This document shows, one piece after another, positions 36,802 through 52,446 of a stretch of DNA of 52,819 bases; within the stretch, counting starts at the first letter, position 1, and each line of letters opens with the position of its first letter. Origin of the DNA: Photorhabdus namnaonensis (GTDB lineage Bacteria > Pseudomonadota > Gammaproteobacteria > Enterobacterales > Enterobacteriaceae); assembly GCF_001684335.1 (NCBI RefSeq), contig NZ_LOIC01000095.1:138004-190822 (forward strand), written 5' to 3'. The translations under genes were made by a program, and so were the position numbers. Under the pieces are notes generated by a model that saw only the letters and a program-made list of their open reading frames with translations, was not told the DNA's origin and ran no database searches.

Positions 36802-38428
36802 ATTAAGGCGCCTTTATTTGATCATACGGGTTTTTCTTTCTTATGGATTGGATGAACTCATTCCTCGGATTCGCTTAACCTGGCCTCTTCGTTTTGGTCG
36901 TTATTTATTGTTCTGGGTCCCGAATAGATATAAAGATAAATCACTTGGAGAGAGATTGAGACTTGCCTTACAGGAATTAGGGCCTGTTTGGATTAAATTT
37001 GGACAAATGCTTTCAACGCGGCGTGATCTGTTTCCTCCGGCAATAGCGGATCAACTGGCATTGTTGCAAGATCGAGTCGCCTCTTTTGATGGTGCTTTGG
37101 CTCGTCAATATATTGAAACTGCTTTAGGGGGACCACTGGAAACTTGGTTCGATGATTTTGAACCTATTGCTTTGGCCTCTGCTTCAATTGCTCAAGTCCA
37201 TACTGCTCGGCTAAAAGAGAATGGACAGGAAATTGTTATCAAAGTCATTCGTCCTGATATTCTGCCGATTATCAAAGCGGATATCCGGTTAATGTACCGT
37301 CTGGCTAATTGGGTACCAATGTTATTACCCGATGGACGCCGTTTACGTCCTCGTGAAGTTGTGCGGGAATACGAGAAGACGTTAATTGATGAACTGAATT
37401 TGCTGCGTGAAGCGGCGAATGCAATTCAACTCCGCCGTAATTTCGAAAATAGTGCGACGCTTTATGTACCGGAAATTTATTCTGATTATTGCTGTGAAAA
37501 TGTTCTGGTGATGGAGCGGGTTTATGGTATCCCTGTTTCTGATATTGAAGCATTAGAAGCGCAGAATACCAATATGAAATTGTTGGCTGAACGGGGAGTA
37601 CAGGTCTTTTTTACGCAGGTCTTTCGCGATAGTTTCTTCCATGCGGATATGCATCCGGGAAATATTTTTGTCAGCTATGAACGCCCCGAAGATCCGTTTT
37701 ATATTGGTATTGATTACGGCATTGTTGGCTCTCTTAATAAAAATGATAAACGTTATCTGGCTGAGAATTTTATTGCTTTCTTTAATCGTGATTACCGGAA
37801 AGTTGCTGAACTTCATGTGGATTCAGGCTGGGTTCCTAGTGATACCAATGTTGAAGATTTTGAATTTGCGATCCGTACAGTTTGTGAGCCAATATTTGAG
37901 AAGCCACTGGCTGAAATTTCATTTGGTCATGTACTTCTGAATCTATTTAATACTGCCCGTCGTTTTAATATGGCGGTGCAGCCTCAGTTAGTTCTGTTAC
38001 AAAAGACGCTTTTGTATGTGGAAGGCTTAGGACGGCAGCTCTATCCGCAGCTTGATTTGTGGAAAACAGCAAAACCGTTTCTGGAGGAGTGGTTGCATAG
38101 CCAGGTTGGATTACCGGCTGTTATTCGGGCGTTGAAAGAAAAAGCGCCTTATTGGGCAGAAAAGTTGCCAGAACTACCTGAATTAGTGTATGACAGTCTT
38201 CAGCAGCATAAACATTTGCAAGTGAGCATTGAGAAGTTATCAGGTCATTTGAAAGGGCAACAGATAAAACAGCGACAGTCTCAGTATTTGCTTGGTGTTG
38301 GTGCTACATTGTTTCTCTGTGGCAGTTTATTTTTGTTGTCTGGCTTGGCAAATATTCCTTGGTTGTTTATAGGCGCGGGTACCGTTTCATGGTTGTTTGG
38401 CTGGTGTCGTCTGAGTAAGGTCGAGTAA
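36788..38428 (+). CDS. ubiB: Ubiquinone biosynthesis kinase-like regulator
   Basis: 546 residues, family length. ABC1/ADCK atypical kinase: [15 protein letters not shown] is the KxGQ motif at about 70, the Ala-rich loop is SASIAQVH, catalytic Lys is in IVIKVIRP, and [10 protein letters not shown] plus IDYGIVG give the catalytic and metal Asp residues. Two C-terminal membrane helices ([20 protein letters not shown] and the next) anchor it. It is needed for ubiquinone synthesis, with ATPase activity proposed to help extract lipid intermediates. Confidence 0.96.
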   Translation: MTPGELRRLYLIIRVFLSYGLDELIPRIRLTWPLRFGRYLLFWVPNRYKDKSLGERLRLALQELGPVWIKFGQMLSTRRDLFPPAIADQLALLQDRVASFDGALARQYIETALGGPLETWFDDFEPIALASASIAQVHTARLKENGQEIVIKVIRPDILPIIKADIRLMYRLANWVPMLLPDGRRLRPREVVREYEKTLIDELNLLREAANAIQLRRNFENSATLYVPEIYSDYCCENVLVMERVYGIPVSDIEALEAQNTNMKLLAERGVQVFFTQVFRDSFFHADMHPGNIFVSYERPEDPFYIGIDYGIVGSLNKNDKRYLAENFIAFFNRDYRKVAELHVDSGWVPSDTNVEDFEFAIRTVCEPIFEKPLAEISFGHVLLNLFNTARRFNMAVQPQLVLLQKTLLYVEGLGRQLYPQLDLWKTAKPFLEEWLHSQVGLPAVIRALKEKAPYWAEKLPELPELVYDSLQQHKHLQVSIEKLSGHLKGQQIKQRQSQYLLGVGATLFLCGSLFLLSGLANIPWLFIGAGTVSWLFGWCRLSKVE

Positions 38429-38531
38429 AATTTGTCTTATGGCAGATTTTTTTTGAAGGTCGGTTATAGTTCGTGGTATGTATAATGAGCTATCAAAATA
38501 ATCCCTATTAATTAAATAGAGGTAAGTCAGC

Positions 38532-38792
38532 ATGGGCGGTATAAGTATTTGGCAATTACTCATTATTGCGGTCATTGTGGTGCTGTTGTTTGGCACGAAT
38601 AAACTCCGTACTTTGGGTTCTGATCTTGGGGCATCTATTAAAGGTTTTAAAAAGGCGATAGGGGATGATAATCAGTCTCAGCAGGCCCAAAAAACCGGTA
38701 GTGATGCCGATTTTGAGACGAAAAACATTACTGAAAAACAACCTGTAGCTCAATCTGAAACATCTGAGAGCAAAAACAAAGAGCAGGTATAA
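38532..38792 (+). CDS. tatA: Sec-independent (Tat) translocase subunit TatA
   Basis: 86 residues. One membrane helix ([18 protein letters not shown]), the conserved Phe-Gly hinge and amphipathic helix [21 protein letters not shown], then an acidic polar tail. It forms the pore or membrane-weakening part of Tat. Ribosome site GAGG. It starts the operon tatA-tatB-tatC, 104 bp after ubiB. Confidence 0.96.
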   Translation: MGGISIWQLLIIAVIVVLLFGTNKLRTLGSDLGASIKGFKKAIGDDNQSQQAQKTGSDADFETKNITEKQPVAQSETSESKNKEQV

Positions 38793-38795
38793 GCC

Positions 38796-39239
38796 GTGTT
38801 TGACATTGGTTTTAGCGAGCTGCTGCTGGTTATGGTCATTGGCTTGGTGGTTTTGGGGCCAGAACGGCTACCGGTGGCAGTAAAAACGGTTGCTGGTTGG
38901 ATCAGAGCACTGCGCTCTTTAGCGGCTAACGTCCAAAATGAGCTGGCCCAAGAGCTGAAATTGCAGGAGCTCCAGGAAAGCCTGAAAAAAGTTCAAGAAG
39001 AGGCGGGGTTGCAGAATTTATCCCCAGAACTAAAAGCTTCGATGGATGAGCTAAAAGAAGCTGCTGAGTCTTTGAAAAAAGCATACCAAAATGAACCTGA
39101 TGCAGAGAGTATGAAAGCATCAGGAATAAATGAGGCGGCACAAAAGCCGGCAGCGTCTCAGGTTGTGGCTTCATCTAAGCTTTTAGCTCCAGTTGATGAT
39201 CAAACGGCTTCTGCAACGAAGAAAAAAACTTCTGATTAA
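38796..39239 (+). CDS. tatB: Tat translocase subunit TatB
   Basis: 147 residues from GTG 38796, 3 bases after tatA. Start [20 protein letters not shown] with the conserved Glu8, then [20 protein letters not shown] and a charged helical domain. It forms the signal-recognition complex with TatC. The C-terminal 50 residues are low complexity. Confidence 0.95.
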   Translation: MFDIGFSELLLVMVIGLVVLGPERLPVAVKTVAGWIRALRSLAANVQNELAQELKLQELQESLKKVQEEAGLQNLSPELKASMDELKEAAESLKKAYQNEPDAESMKASGINEAAQKPAASQVVASSKLLAPVDDQTASATKKKTSD

Positions 39240-39260
39240 GTTAATGGTGAACACTAAAAC

Positions 39261-40043
39261 ATGGCTGTTGATGATACCCAACCACTTATCAGTCACCTTA
39301 TTGAACTGCGTAAGCGAATTCTAAACAGTTTATTGACTGTATTAGTGGTTTTTTTAGCATTGGTTTATTTTTCTAACGACATCTATCAAATGATTTCTGC
39401 GCCTTTGATTAAGCAATTGCCTCAAGGCGCCAGTATGATAGCGACAGATGTCGCCTCTCCCTTTTTTACGCCAATAAAACTGACCATTATGGTGTCGATA
39501 TTTGTATCTGCGCCTATGGTTCTTTATCAAGTATGGGCATTTATTGCACCTGCGTTATATAAACATGAACGCCGCTTGATGATCCCTCTGCTTGTCTCCA
39601 GTAGCTTGTTGTTTTATTTGGGGATGGCATTTGCTTATTTTGTTGTATTTCCGATTGCTTTTGGATTCTTTGCTAAAACGGCGCCAGAAGGGGTGCTGAT
39701 TGCAACGGATATCAGCAACTACTTAAGCTTTGTGATGGCACTGTTTATGGCCTTTGGCGTCTCTTTTGAAGTACCAGTCGCCATTATTTTATTGTGTTGG
39801 AGTGGGGTAGTTACTCCTGAGTCCTTGAAGAAAAAGCGTCCGTATATTTTGGTCGGTGCTTTTGTTGTTGGCATGTTGTTAACGCCGCCGGATGTTTTCT
39901 CGCAAACTTTGTTGGCTATTCCTATGTATCTGCTGTTTGAACTGGGGATTTTGCTCTCCCGTTTTTATACCGGACAGCGGAAATTGGGAGATCGTTCAGA
40001 GGAAGATGAACAGGAAACGCCAGAAGTGAATACGGAAAAGTGA
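39261..40043 (+). CDS. tatC: Tat translocase subunit TatC
   Basis: 260 residues with six membrane segments. N-terminal motif [16 protein letters not shown] contains the signal-peptide-binding Glu; further conserved: [21 protein letters not shown] and the Phe/Glu-rich [11 protein letters not shown]. It is the core receptor for twin-arginine signals such as the one on the dioxygenase at 29052. TatD, which follows in E. coli, is not present here. Confidence 0.96.
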   Translation: MAVDDTQPLISHLIELRKRILNSLLTVLVVFLALVYFSNDIYQMISAPLIKQLPQGASMIATDVASPFFTPIKLTIMVSIFVSAPMVLYQVWAFIAPALYKHERRLMIPLLVSSSLLFYLGMAFAYFVVFPIAFGFFAKTAPEGVLIATDISNYLSFVMALFMAFGVSFEVPVAIILLCWSGVVTPESLKKKRPYILVGAFVVGMLLTPPDVFSQTLLAIPMYLLFELGILLSRFYTGQRKLGDRSEEDEQETPEVNTEK

Positions 40044-40110
40044 TAATAGTAATCTTAACATGTTGTTCTGTGGTGCTAAGATAATTAGACGAAGCGATAG
40101 CATATTAATT

Positions 40111-40136
40111 AACCCAGCGCGAGTGCGCTGGGTTTG
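40111..40136 (+). terminator. tatABC terminator
   Basis: AACCCAGCGC and GCGCTGGGTT form a perfect 10-bp stem with loop GAGT; a short T-run continues (GGGTTTGAGTT). It lies 16 bases before the hemB start. Confidence 0.75.
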
Positions 40137-40142
40137 AGTTAG

Positions 40143-41165
<1,023 letters not shown>

Positions 41166-41175
41166 TATTTGATAA

Positions 41176-41208
41176 AAAACGGGCGAATGTAAATTTTGCC
41201 CGTTTTTT
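41176..41208. terminator. Bidirectional terminator between hemB and rfaH
   Basis: AAAACGGGC and GCCCGTTTT pair around a 13-nt loop, with T-run TTTTTT on the plus strand and TTTTTATC on the minus strand. It serves the convergent hemB and rfaH. Confidence 0.85.
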
Positions 41209-41214
41209 ATTTGG

Positions 41215-41703
41215 TTAAATTTTCACAAACTGCTTATTATCAAGCGCTTTAGGTAATTGTTTATTCAGAATATTAAGTAACAGAATAGAACGGGTTTCTC
41301 CATCTGGCTCATTGTAGATAGCTTGCAATCCTTCAAAAATTCCTGCGGTGATTAATACGGTATCGCCCGCTACAGGTGTATCCGGTGATACGTATTCTTG
41401 CTCAGTTGCTGATACGATCTCTTTAATCAGCGTTTCTGGTACGATAGCAGGGTGCACGCCAAAACGGACAAAATGGCTAACACCGCGTGTTGAATTGATA
41501 GTTGTAGTATGAATAACTTCAGGGTCAAACTGAACGAACAGATAATTAGGAAAAAGTGGTTCTATATTCACAGTACGTTTACCACGGGTTATTTTTTCAA
41601 TTCTCGCGGTAGGAGTCAGGCAAGCAACATCCTGTCGTTCCAGATTTTCTATTGCTCGTGAAATTTGCCCACGCTTACAGTAAATGAGGTACCAGTTTTC
41701 CAT
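41215..41703 (-). CDS. rfaH: Transcription antiterminator RfaH
   Basis: 162 residues, as in E. coli. NusG-like N-terminal domain (WYLIYCKRGQISRAIENLER, then NIEPLFPNYLFVQFD) that binds polymerase, followed by the fold-switching C-terminal domain. It is recruited at ops sites to boost long operons such as LPS, capsule and toxins. I saw no ops element in this window, so its targets lie elsewhere. Confidence 0.95.
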   Translation of the reverse strand: MENWYLIYCKRGQISRAIENLERQDVACLTPTARIEKITRGKRTVNIEPLFPNYLFVQFDPEVIHTTTINSTRGVSHFVRFGVHPAIVPETLIKEIVSATEQEYVSPDTPVAGDTVLITAGIFEGLQAIYNEPDGETRSILLLNILNKQLPKALDNKQFVKI

Positions 41704-42305
41704 CTTTATTTAACCTTGATCCAATGACTATTAAGCATAGCAAAATAGAAAAGGGCGTTACAGGCATTATCTTAGTGATAATTGTTTAATGATGCATATT
41801 TATTGTTATGAGTAGATCTTATGTTTTTCAGTAAAAAAGCGATAAGTAATATTTTGATAAGTGACAGATAAAGTAATTAATATAAAATCGATTGTTATTT
41901 GTTCAATAGATATTAATAAAAGAAAAATATCAGTATTTCTGTTGAGTAATTGCAAAATTTGATAGTCATTAAGCAGTCATATGGGAAATTTGTGGTGAGC
42001 GATTGGCTGTATCTTGCTCAGTGAACCCAGAGGAGATAGTGATAACATTATTTCGGTGGTAAGAGTGAAGGTATCAGACTGTTCTAGCGTAACATGTTCC
42101 AACTAAACATCTTACTGAGTAATTTGATGCTCAAATATTAACTCATTAGGCTCTATTTCGTTGTATTTGACTTTAAGGTCGCAAGGTTGAATTAACCCCG
42201 TTGCTTTTTAGTAACTTATTGGTTTACTTTGTAGTCTTCTGAAAAAAACACAAAAAAGCTGAGTGGGATGGCTTATAATGATTTTCCCCTTAAAAACCGG
42301 CATAA
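41704..42305. other. Divergent regulatory stretch between rfaH and ubiD
   Basis: About 600 AT-rich bases with no gene-like frame. Promoters for both divergent genes must lie here, but I could not pick out convincing ones. No hairpin-T-run terminators were seen. Confidence 0.45.
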
Positions 42306-43787
42306 ATGAATAGTATGAAATACCGTGATTTAAGAGATTTTCTAACCTTATTGGAGCATAAAGGTGAGTTGAAACGCATCAGTCTTGAAGTTGATCCTTA
42401 TTTGGAGATGACTGAGATTGCAGATCGTACCCTTCGCGCTGGTGGGCCTGCCTTGTTGTTTGAAAATCCCAAAGGTTATTCGATGCCTGTATTGTGTAAT
42501 TTGTTCGGTACTACTGAGCGTGTTGCTATGGGGATGGGGCAGAAAGATGTTAAAGCTTTGCATGATGTAGGTAAGCTATTAGCTTTTTTGAAAGAACCCG
42601 ATCCTCCAAAAGGTTTTCGTGATTTACTGGATAAGCTACCGAAATTTAAGCAAGTCCTTAATATGCCAACTAAACGGCTTAATACTGCGCCTTGTCAGGA
42701 ATATGTTTCGGTTGGCGACGATGTAGATTTAACCCGTATTCCTATCATGCACTGTTGGCCAGAGGATGCTGCGCCATTGATTACTTGGGGGCTGACAGTC
42801 ACTCGTGGCCCGAATAAAGAGCGGCAAAATCTTGGTATTTATCGCCAGCAAGTATTAGGTAAAAATAAACTCATTATGCGCTGGTTATCTCACCGTGGTG
42901 GTGCGCTTGATTTTCAGGAATGGTGTCAGGCACATCCAGGAGAACGTTTCCCGGTGGCTGTTGCCTTGGGGGCTGATCCTGCGACAATATTGGGGGCTGT
43001 GACGCCGGTTCCTGATACATTATCGGAATATGCATTTGCCGGGTTATTAAGAGGATATAAAACAGAAGTTGTGAAATGTCTTTCAAGTAACTTGGAGGTG
43101 CCAGCCAGTGCTGAGATTGTATTGGAGGGGTATATTGAGCCTGGGGAGTTAGCTCCAGAAGGGCCATATGGTGATCATACGGGCTATTATAATGAAGTCG
43201 ATATGTTCCCGGTGTTCACTGTGACACATATTACTCAGCGTCATGATGCTATTTATCATTCGACTTATACTGGCCGCCCGCCAGATGAACCTGCTGTGTT
43301 GGGGGTTGCATTGAATGAGGTGCTGGTACCGATTTTACAAAAACAGTTTCCTGAAATTGTCGATTTTTATCTGCCTCCTGAAGGTTGTTCCTATCGTCTT
43401 GCCGTCGTGACTATGAAGAAACAATATCCGGGCCATGCCAAGCGGGTCATGATGGGGGTTTGGTCATATCTACGGCAATTTATGTATACAAAGTTTGTTA
43501 TTGTTTGTGATGATGATATCAATGCCAGAGACTGGAACGATGTCATTTGGGCAATCACTACGCGAATGGACCCGGCGAGAGATACAGTATTAATGGAGAA
43601 TACTCCGATAGATTATCTCGATTTTGCATCGCCAGTTTCAGGATTAGGTTCGAAAATGGGAATGGATGCAACGAATAAGTGGCCGGGAGAGACGCAGAGG
43701 GAATGGGGACGTCCTATTGTGATGAGTGAAGAAGTGCGTACCCGCGTCGACAAAATCTGGGATGAATTAGATATTTTAGGACCATAA
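42306..43787 (+). CDS. ubiD: 3-polyprenyl-4-hydroxybenzoate decarboxylase
   Basis: 493 residues. Prenylated-FMN-dependent decarboxylase of ubiquinone synthesis. Begins [20 protein letters not shown]; catalytic region [16 protein letters not shown] contains the conserved Glu and Asp, and MEGYIEP-like [13 protein letters not shown] precedes it. The starting Met is 42306 or, three codons on, 42315. Fre follows 10 bases later, as in E. coli. Confidence 0.96.
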   Translation: MNSMKYRDLRDFLTLLEHKGELKRISLEVDPYLEMTEIADRTLRAGGPALLFENPKGYSMPVLCNLFGTTERVAMGMGQKDVKALHDVGKLLAFLKEPDPPKGFRDLLDKLPKFKQVLNMPTKRLNTAPCQEYVSVGDDVDLTRIPIMHCWPEDAAPLITWGLTVTRGPNKERQNLGIYRQQVLGKNKLIMRWLSHRGGALDFQEWCQAHPGERFPVAVALGADPATILGAVTPVPDTLSEYAFAGLLRGYKTEVVKCLSSNLEVPASAEIVLEGYIEPGELAPEGPYGDHTGYYNEVDMFPVFTVTHITQRHDAIYHSTYTGRPPDEPAVLGVALNEVLVPILQKQFPEIVDFYLPPEGCSYRLAVVTMKKQYPGHAKRVMMGVWSYLRQFMYTKFVIVCDDDINARDWNDVIWAITTRMDPARDTVLMENTPIDYLDFASPVSGLGSKMGMDATNKWPGETQREWGRPIVMSEEVRTRVDKIWDELDILGP

Positions 43788-43797
43788 GAGGGAACGC

Positions 43798-44499
43798 ATG
43801 ACAACACTGAGCTGCAAAGTAACCTCTGTAGAGGCTATTACTGATACGGTTTATCGGGTACGGTTACTTCCCGATTCTCCGTTCTCATTCCGTGCCGGTC
43901 AGTACCTGATGGTGGTAATGGATGAGAGAGATAAACGTCCGTTTTCAATGGCATCAACGCCTTCAGAAAAGGAGTTTATTGAATTACATATTGGCGCTTC
44001 TGAACTGAATTTGTATGCAATGGCTGTGATGGATAGAATTCTGGATCAGAAAATGATCAATATTGATATCCCTCATGGTAAAGCTTGGTTCCGTCAAAGC
44101 AGCGCTAATCCGCTATTATTAATTGCCGGCGGTACGGGGTTTTCTTACACCCGTTCAATATTACTGACAGCGTTAGAAGAACAACCTGAACGTCAGATCT
44201 CTATGTATTGGGGAGGTAGAGAATTACAACATTTATATGATCTTGCTGAATTACAGTTACTTACAGAGTGCTATCCTAATTTGAAGGTTGTTCCGGTTGT
44301 TGAACAGTCAGAGAATGGTTGGTGTGGACGTACAGGAACTGTGCTTAAAGCAGTACTAGAGGATTTTGGTAGTTTGGTCAATTATGATATTTACATCGCA
44401 GGGCGATTTGAAATGGCAAAAATTGCTCGTGAGCGCTTTTGTGGCGAGCGTGATGCTTCTGCTGACAACATGTATGGTGATGCTTTCGAATTCATTTAA
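43798..44499 (+). CDS. fre: NAD(P)H-flavin reductase
   Basis: 233 residues, identical in length to E. coli Fre. Flavin-site motif RPFSMAS (about 44-50), NAD site [12 protein letters not shown] (about 111-122) and C-terminal YGDAFEFI. It supplies reduced flavin; in luminous Photorhabdus such enzymes can feed luciferase with FMNH2. Ribosome site AGAGGGAA. It is probably co-transcribed with ubiD. Confidence 0.95.
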   Translation: MTTLSCKVTSVEAITDTVYRVRLLPDSPFSFRAGQYLMVVMDERDKRPFSMASTPSEKEFIELHIGASELNLYAMAVMDRILDQKMINIDIPHGKAWFRQSSANPLLLIAGGTGFSYTRSILLTALEEQPERQISMYWGGRELQHLYDLAELQLLTECYPNLKVVPVVEQSENGWCGRTGTVLKAVLEDFGSLVNYDIYIAGRFEMAKIARERFCGERDASADNMYGDAFEFI

Positions 44500-44503
44500 A
44501 ATA

Positions 44504-44531
44504 ATAAAAAAACCCGCCCCTGACAGGCGGG
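44504..44531 (-). terminator. fadBA terminator (also usable by fre)
   Basis: CCCGCC and GGCGGG form a 6-bp stem with loop CCTGACA. On the minus strand TTTTTTTATT follows, ideal for the fadA transcript that ends at 44580. Confidence 0.85.
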
Positions 44532-44579
44532 AATTACGGCAACAACGACTCAGTTATAATAATTCTTACAGATACGTTC

Positions 44580-47944
<3,365 letters not shown>

Positions 47945-47970
47945 GTCGTTCTCCTAAATGAGCGCATACC

Positions 47971-47987
47971 ATCTGGTATGACCAGAT
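47971..47987. promoter_or_regulatory. FadR-like operator upstream of fadB
   Basis: ATCTGGT-ATG-ACCAGAT is a perfect 7-bp palindrome around a 3-bp centre and matches the FadR consensus TGGTNNGACCA type. It is 27 bases from the fadB start, fitting repression by FadR in the absence of fatty acids. Confidence 0.78.
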
Positions 47988-48216
47988 GGGTTTGATTGTG
48001 GTTATTATGTTAAGTAAATGCAAATGAGTGATTAGTTTTTTGCAAGGGTGATCACAAGTGAGATTTGTATCTCATTGACAATAATTGTTTTTATATTTTG
48101 GTAAATAAGGTGTTAGCGGGAGCCGATAAATTGAGCGGGTTTTGCGTGATACCTGCAAATATCAATGGCTGTGATAAGCTAATGGTCTAGCCATAAAATA
48201 AAAAAGGTCAATTGAA

Positions 48217-49551
48217 ATGGAAAAGTTGGCATCTCTGTACCACGAACATATCTCTACATTGCAGCAACGTACCTGTGAAGCATTGGCCCGTAATCAATTA
48301 GATGCTTTGCTGATTCACTCTGGTGAGTTACAGCGTATTTTTCTTGATGATAGAGACTACCCTTTCAAAGTTAACGCTCACTTCAAAGCTTGGGTGCCAG
48401 TAACTAAAGTACCTAATTGTTGGTTGTGGGTAGATGGTATTAATAAGCCTAAATTATGGTTTTACTCACCGGTAGATTATTGGCACAGCGTAGAACCGCT
48501 ACCGACTAGCTACTGGACTAAAGAAGTTGAAATGATCCATCTGACAAATGCTGGAGATATCAATGCAGAGTTAAGCACTTATGTGAAGCAGAATGTTGCT
48601 TACATTGGTTGCTCACCACAAAGAGCAAAAGAGATTGGTTTCTCTGAACACAATATTAATCCAAAGCCTGTCCTTGATTATTTGCATTTCTATCGTTCAT
48701 ACAAAACAGATTATGAATTAGCTTGTATGCGTGAAGCACAAAAAACAGCTATTGTCGGGCATTTGGCCGCTTATGAAGCATTTCAGGTTGGGATGAGTGA
48801 ATTTGATATTAATATCTCTTATCTTACGGCAACAGGTCATCGTGATACAGATGTACCTTATGACAATATTATTGCTATGAATGAGAATGCGGCTGTTTTG
48901 CATTACACTGTATTGCAACACAATGTACCTTCAGAGATACGTAGTTTCCTGATTGATGCCGGTGCTGAATATAATGGCTATGCAGCAGATATCACCCGTA
49001 CTTATTCAGCAAAAAGCAATAACGAATTTTCCTCTTTAATTAAAGATATGAACGCTGAACAAAAAGCGCTAATCAGTACAATTAAAGCAGGCGTTCGCTA
49101 TACCGAATATCATATTCAGATGCATTATCGGATTGCTAAATTGTTGAAAAAATATGGTATCGTGAAAGATGTTAGTGAAGAAGTCATGGTTGAAAAAGGT
49201 CTGACAACGCCATTCTTTCCACATGGTATTGGTCATCCTCTTGGATTACAGGTCCATGATGCGGCAGGGTTTATGCAGGATGATACAGGTACACATTTGG
49301 CAGCTCCGGATATGTATCCTTATCTGCGTTGTACCCGTATTCTGGAACCTCGCATGGTGCTGACTATCGAGCCAGGTCTTTATTTCATCGAGTCGCTGCT
49401 TGCACCTTGGCGTGACAGTGAGTTCAACAGACATTTTGACTGGAATAAAATTGGGATGTTTAAACCTTTCGGTGGTATTCGTATCGAAGACAATATTGTG
49501 ATCCATGAAAATAAAGTGGAAAACATGACTAGGGATCTTCAATTGCCATAA
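48217..49551 (+). CDS. pepQ: Xaa-Pro dipeptidase (prolidase)
   Basis: 444 residues. Metallopeptidase cleaving Xaa-Pro dipeptides. Pita-bread fold with two-metal ligands in [20 protein letters not shown] (two Asp), [15 protein letters not shown] (His), [10 protein letters not shown] (Glu) and [10 protein letters not shown] (Glu). It is divergent from fadB, and its last base is the first base of the next gene. Confidence 0.96.
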   Translation: MEKLASLYHEHISTLQQRTCEALARNQLDALLIHSGELQRIFLDDRDYPFKVNAHFKAWVPVTKVPNCWLWVDGINKPKLWFYSPVDYWHSVEPLPTSYWTKEVEMIHLTNAGDINAELSTYVKQNVAYIGCSPQRAKEIGFSEHNINPKPVLDYLHFYRSYKTDYELACMREAQKTAIVGHLAAYEAFQVGMSEFDINISYLTATGHRDTDVPYDNIIAMNENAAVLHYTVLQHNVPSEIRSFLIDAGAEYNGYAADITRTYSAKSNNEFSSLIKDMNAEQKALISTIKAGVRYTEYHIQMHYRIAKLLKKYGIVKDVSEEVMVEKGLTTPFFPHGIGHPLGLQVHDAAGFMQDDTGTHLAAPDMYPYLRCTRILEPRMVLTIEPGLYFIESLLAPWRDSEFNRHFDWNKIGMFKPFGGIRIEDNIVIHENKVENMTRDLQLP

Positions 49552-50162
49552 TGAAGCCTTATTTGATACCCGCAGCTTCAGTGAGTTTTACTGAGGAGAT
49601 TAAAAAAAGTCGCTTTATTACCTTGTTGGAGCATACTTGCGGGGTGGATGAGGCCAAGGAGTTTATCCAGCGAATCAAAGCTCAGTACCCTGATGCCCGC
49701 CATCATTGCTGGGCCTTTGTTGCTGGTGCGCCGGATGATTCACAACAGTTGGGTTTTTCAGATGATGGCGAGCCTTCAGGGACCGCAGGTAAACCGATGC
49801 TATCCCAGCTTATGGGAAATAATGTTGGTGAAATAACCGCGGTCGTTGTTCGTTATTTTGGTGGAATAAAATTAGGTACCGGTGGGTTAGTAAGGGCATA
49901 TGGAAGTGGTGTTCAACAGGCGCTGAAATTGCTGGAAACAAAATATAAGGTTCCACAGAAACTCTGTTCCTTGCAGTGTGAATATGCCCATATCTCTATG
50001 ATTGAACAGTTATTACAGAAATCATCAGGGCAAATTATTTCCAGTGAGTATGCAGAGAATGTTACTTTGCGGATTTCACTTCCAACTACCTTAGTGGGGG
50101 AAGTCGGTGATAAATTACGTGATCTAAGTCGTGGTGTACTGCATTTAACACCTGATCTGTAA
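49551..50162 (+). CDS. yigZ: IMPACT/YigZ family protein
   Basis: 203 residues. Overlaps pepQ by one base (TAATG). The UPF0029 N-terminal domain has KKSRFITLLEHT, HHCWAFVAG, FSDDGEPSGTAGKPML and VVRYFGGIKLGTGGLVRAYG, all family hallmarks; a ferredoxin-like C-terminal domain follows. Function in bacteria is not settled; relatives act on translation-linked stress signalling in eukaryotes. Confidence 0.94.
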   Translation: MKPYLIPAASVSFTEEIKKSRFITLLEHTCGVDEAKEFIQRIKAQYPDARHHCWAFVAGAPDDSQQLGFSDDGEPSGTAGKPMLSQLMGNNVGEITAVVVRYFGGIKLGTGGLVRAYGSGVQQALKLLETKYKVPQKLCSLQCEYAHISMIEQLLQKSSGQIISSEYAENVTLRISLPTTLVGEVGDKLRDLSRGVLHLTPDL

Positions 50163-50199
50163 ATATTCTCTGTAACTGGATTTCTAAGGAACCAGCTAA

Positions 50200-51651
50200 A
50201 TGCATTTTCGTGCCATAACCCGTATTGTTGGGCTACTTGTCATTCTTTTCTCTGTCACCATGATAATTCCAGGATTGGTAGCACTTATCTATCGTGATGG
50301 CGCTGGGCGTGCATTTAGTCAGACATTTATTTTTGCCTTAATTATTGGTTTGATGCTTTGGATACCAAATCGGGAGCAAAAACATGAATTAAAGCCCCGA
50401 GAAGGGTTTCTTATCGTTGCTTTATTTTGGATAGTACTTGGTAGTGTTGGGGCTTTACCTTTCATCTTTTCTGAACAGCCAAATCTTTCTATTACAGATG
50501 CATTTTTTGAGTCTTTCTCCGGTTTAACAACAACGGGCGCTACAACCCTAATTGGGCTTGATTCCTTGCCTAAAGCGGTTCTTTTCTACCGGCAGATGCT
50601 GCAATGGTTAGGTGGTATGGGGATTATTGTGCTGGCTGTTGCAATATTGCCTCTACTTGGGGTTGGGGGAATGCAACTCTATCGGGCTGAAATGCCTGGC
50701 CCTTTGAAAGATAATAAAATGCGCCCACGAATTGCTGAAACGGCAAAAACCTTATGGTTGATTTATGTGTTACTGACAATTGCTTGTGCTTTGGCATTGT
50801 GGGCTGCGGGAATGTCAGTTTTTGATGCCATTTCTCATAGTTTTTCAACTATCGCAATTGGTGGATTTTCTACACATGACGCAAGTATTGGTTATTTCAA
50901 TAGCCCCGCGATAAATACCATTATTGCGATTTTTCTGCTGATTTCTGGTTGTAATTTTGGTTTGCACTTCTCGGTATTAACGGGACGTAGCCTGACAGTA
51001 TATTGGCGGGACCCTGAATTCCGCATGTTTATCTCCATTCAATTAGTGCTTGTTATTATTTGCACTCTGATCTTATGGCATCACTCTGTTTATAAGTCGG
51101 GGATGGAGACACTAAACCAAGCTTTTTTCCAGGTTGTTTCAATGGCGACAACGGCAGGGTTCAGCACAGATAGCTTTGCACGTTGGCCATCATTTTTGCC
51201 AATATTACTGTTGTGTTCCGCGTTTATTGGTGGTTGTGCGGGGTCAACGGGAGGAGGGCTGAAAGTCATTCGTATCTTATTACTATTCCTGCAAGGTTCC
51301 CGTGAATTGAAGAGATTGGTTCATCCAAATGCGGTTTATACCCTCAAGCTAGGGCGAAGAGCATTACCTGAACGGATTATTGAAGCTGTTTGGGGATTCT
51401 TCTCTGCTTATGCCTTGGTATTTATCATTAGCTTGTTATTACTTATTGCAACTGGTGTAGATGAACTTTCTGCGTTTTCTGCAATAGCCGCTACACTAAA
51501 TAATCTAGGGCCTGGGTTGGGTGTTGTTGCGGATAACTTCACTGCAATGAATCCGGCAGCCAAATGGATATTAGTTATAACGATGTTGTTTGGTCGCTTG
51601 GAAGTATTCACTTTATTAGTTTTATTTACACCAACCTTCTGGCGTGAATAG
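50200..51651 (+). CDS. trkH: Trk potassium uptake system membrane subunit
   Basis: 483 residues with four M1-P-M2 repeats. Filter-type loops contain SGLTTTGATT, AIGGFSTHD and TTAGFSTDS. The motif GGCAGSTGGGLKVIRI is the intramembrane gating loop. Works with TrkA and ATP-regulated gating to import K+. It precedes hemG by 17 bases, as in E. coli. Confidence 0.96.
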   Translation: MHFRAITRIVGLLVILFSVTMIIPGLVALIYRDGAGRAFSQTFIFALIIGLMLWIPNREQKHELKPREGFLIVALFWIVLGSVGALPFIFSEQPNLSITDAFFESFSGLTTTGATTLIGLDSLPKAVLFYRQMLQWLGGMGIIVLAVAILPLLGVGGMQLYRAEMPGPLKDNKMRPRIAETAKTLWLIYVLLTIACALALWAAGMSVFDAISHSFSTIAIGGFSTHDASIGYFNSPAINTIIAIFLLISGCNFGLHFSVLTGRSLTVYWRDPEFRMFISIQLVLVIICTLILWHHSVYKSGMETLNQAFFQVVSMATTAGFSTDSFARWPSFLPILLLCSAFIGGCAGSTGGGLKVIRILLLFLQGSRELKRLVHPNAVYTLKLGRRALPERIIEAVWGFFSAYALVFIISLLLLIATGVDELSAFSAIAATLNNLGPGLGVVADNFTAMNPAAKWILVITMLFGRLEVFTLLVLFTPTFWRE

Positions 51652-51668
51652 TCTATTAGGAGAGGGGT

Positions 51669-52211
51669 ATGGCTATGAATTGTTTGTTACTTTATTCCAG
51701 TCGGGATGGGCAGACTAAGAAAATTATTACCCGCATTGCTGAAAATCTACGCAAATCAGCGGGGGTATGCGAGCTCATAGATTTAGCAACAGTAAAAATG
51801 ATCAATTTGGAAGCTTATGACAAAGTTATGATTGGGGCTTCGATCAGATATGGTCATTTTAATTCGGCACTGAAAAAGTTTGCGATCTGTCATCAACAAC
51901 AACTTAATAAAATGCCAACTGCGTTTTTTGGTGTGAATCTGACAGCAAGGAAGCCAGCGAAACGTACACCAGAAACGAATGTGTATGTTCGTAAATTTCT
52001 GCTTAATACTCCCTGGAAGCCAGATTTATGTGGTGTTTTTGCTGGTGCATTACTTTATCCCCGTTATCATTGGTTGGATCGGGTTATGGTGAAAATAATT
52101 ATGAAGATGACCGGTGGGGAAACTGATACAACCAAAGAAATTGAATATACCGACTGGCAGCAAGTCGATCGTTTTGCTAATGATTTCCTTGAAATAGTGA
52201 GTGAAAAATAA
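51669..52211 (+). CDS. hemG: Menaquinone-dependent protoporphyrinogen oxidase
   Basis: 180 residues. Flavodoxin-like with the FMN-phosphate loop LLYSSRDGQTKKI, then IGASIRYGHFNSAL and NLTARKPAKRTPETN. It oxidises protoporphyrinogen IX to protoporphyrin IX. ATG 51669 is behind AGGAGAGGGG; an alternative ATG is at 51675. It directly precedes the rRNA operon, the classic trkH-hemG-rrs order. Confidence 0.95.
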   Translation: MAMNCLLLYSSRDGQTKKIITRIAENLRKSAGVCELIDLATVKMINLEAYDKVMIGASIRYGHFNSALKKFAICHQQQLNKMPTAFFGVNLTARKPAKRTPETNVYVRKFLLNTPWKPDLCGVFAGALLYPRYHWLDRVMVKIIMKMTGGETDTTKEIEYTDWQQVDRFANDFLEIVSEK

Positions 52212-52280
52212 CTGATTTGTTCTTTTTGTCAGTGTTTTGTTGAAAAAATCTGCGAATAGCAATTTTTTTTCAATAAACGC

Positions 52281-52308
52281 TTGCCAGCGTCAAAGAACTC
52301 CCTATAAT
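52281..52308 (+). promoter_or_regulatory. rRNA operon promoter P1
   Basis: -35 TTGCCA (52281-52286), 16-bp spacer, -10 TATAAT (52303-52308), followed by GCGCCACC. The TCCCTATAATGCGCCACCAC block is the standard enterobacterial rrn P1. An AT-rich upstream element runs from about 52244 to 52277. Confidence 0.93.
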
Positions 52309-52376
52309 GCGCCACCACTGACCGACACAACGCTGATAAACATTGTGAGGTCAGGCAGAGGAAAGCGAATAAGCGC

Positions 52377-52404
52377 TTGACTCTGCGGGCGAGAAGCGTA
52401 ATAT
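52377..52404 (+). promoter_or_regulatory. rRNA operon promoter P2
   Basis: -35 TTGACT (52377-52382), 16-bp spacer, -10 TAATAT (52399-52404), followed by ACGCAGCC. The GC-rich spacer is typical of rrn P2. Confidence 0.9.
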
Positions 52405-52446
52405 ACGCAGCCCGGCTGAACGAGAATGTTATTTTTTGATTCAGTC

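Noticed and set aside
41704-42305. ops element for RfaH near its own gene
   Set aside because: No GGCGGTAGC-type sequence is present in this stretch.
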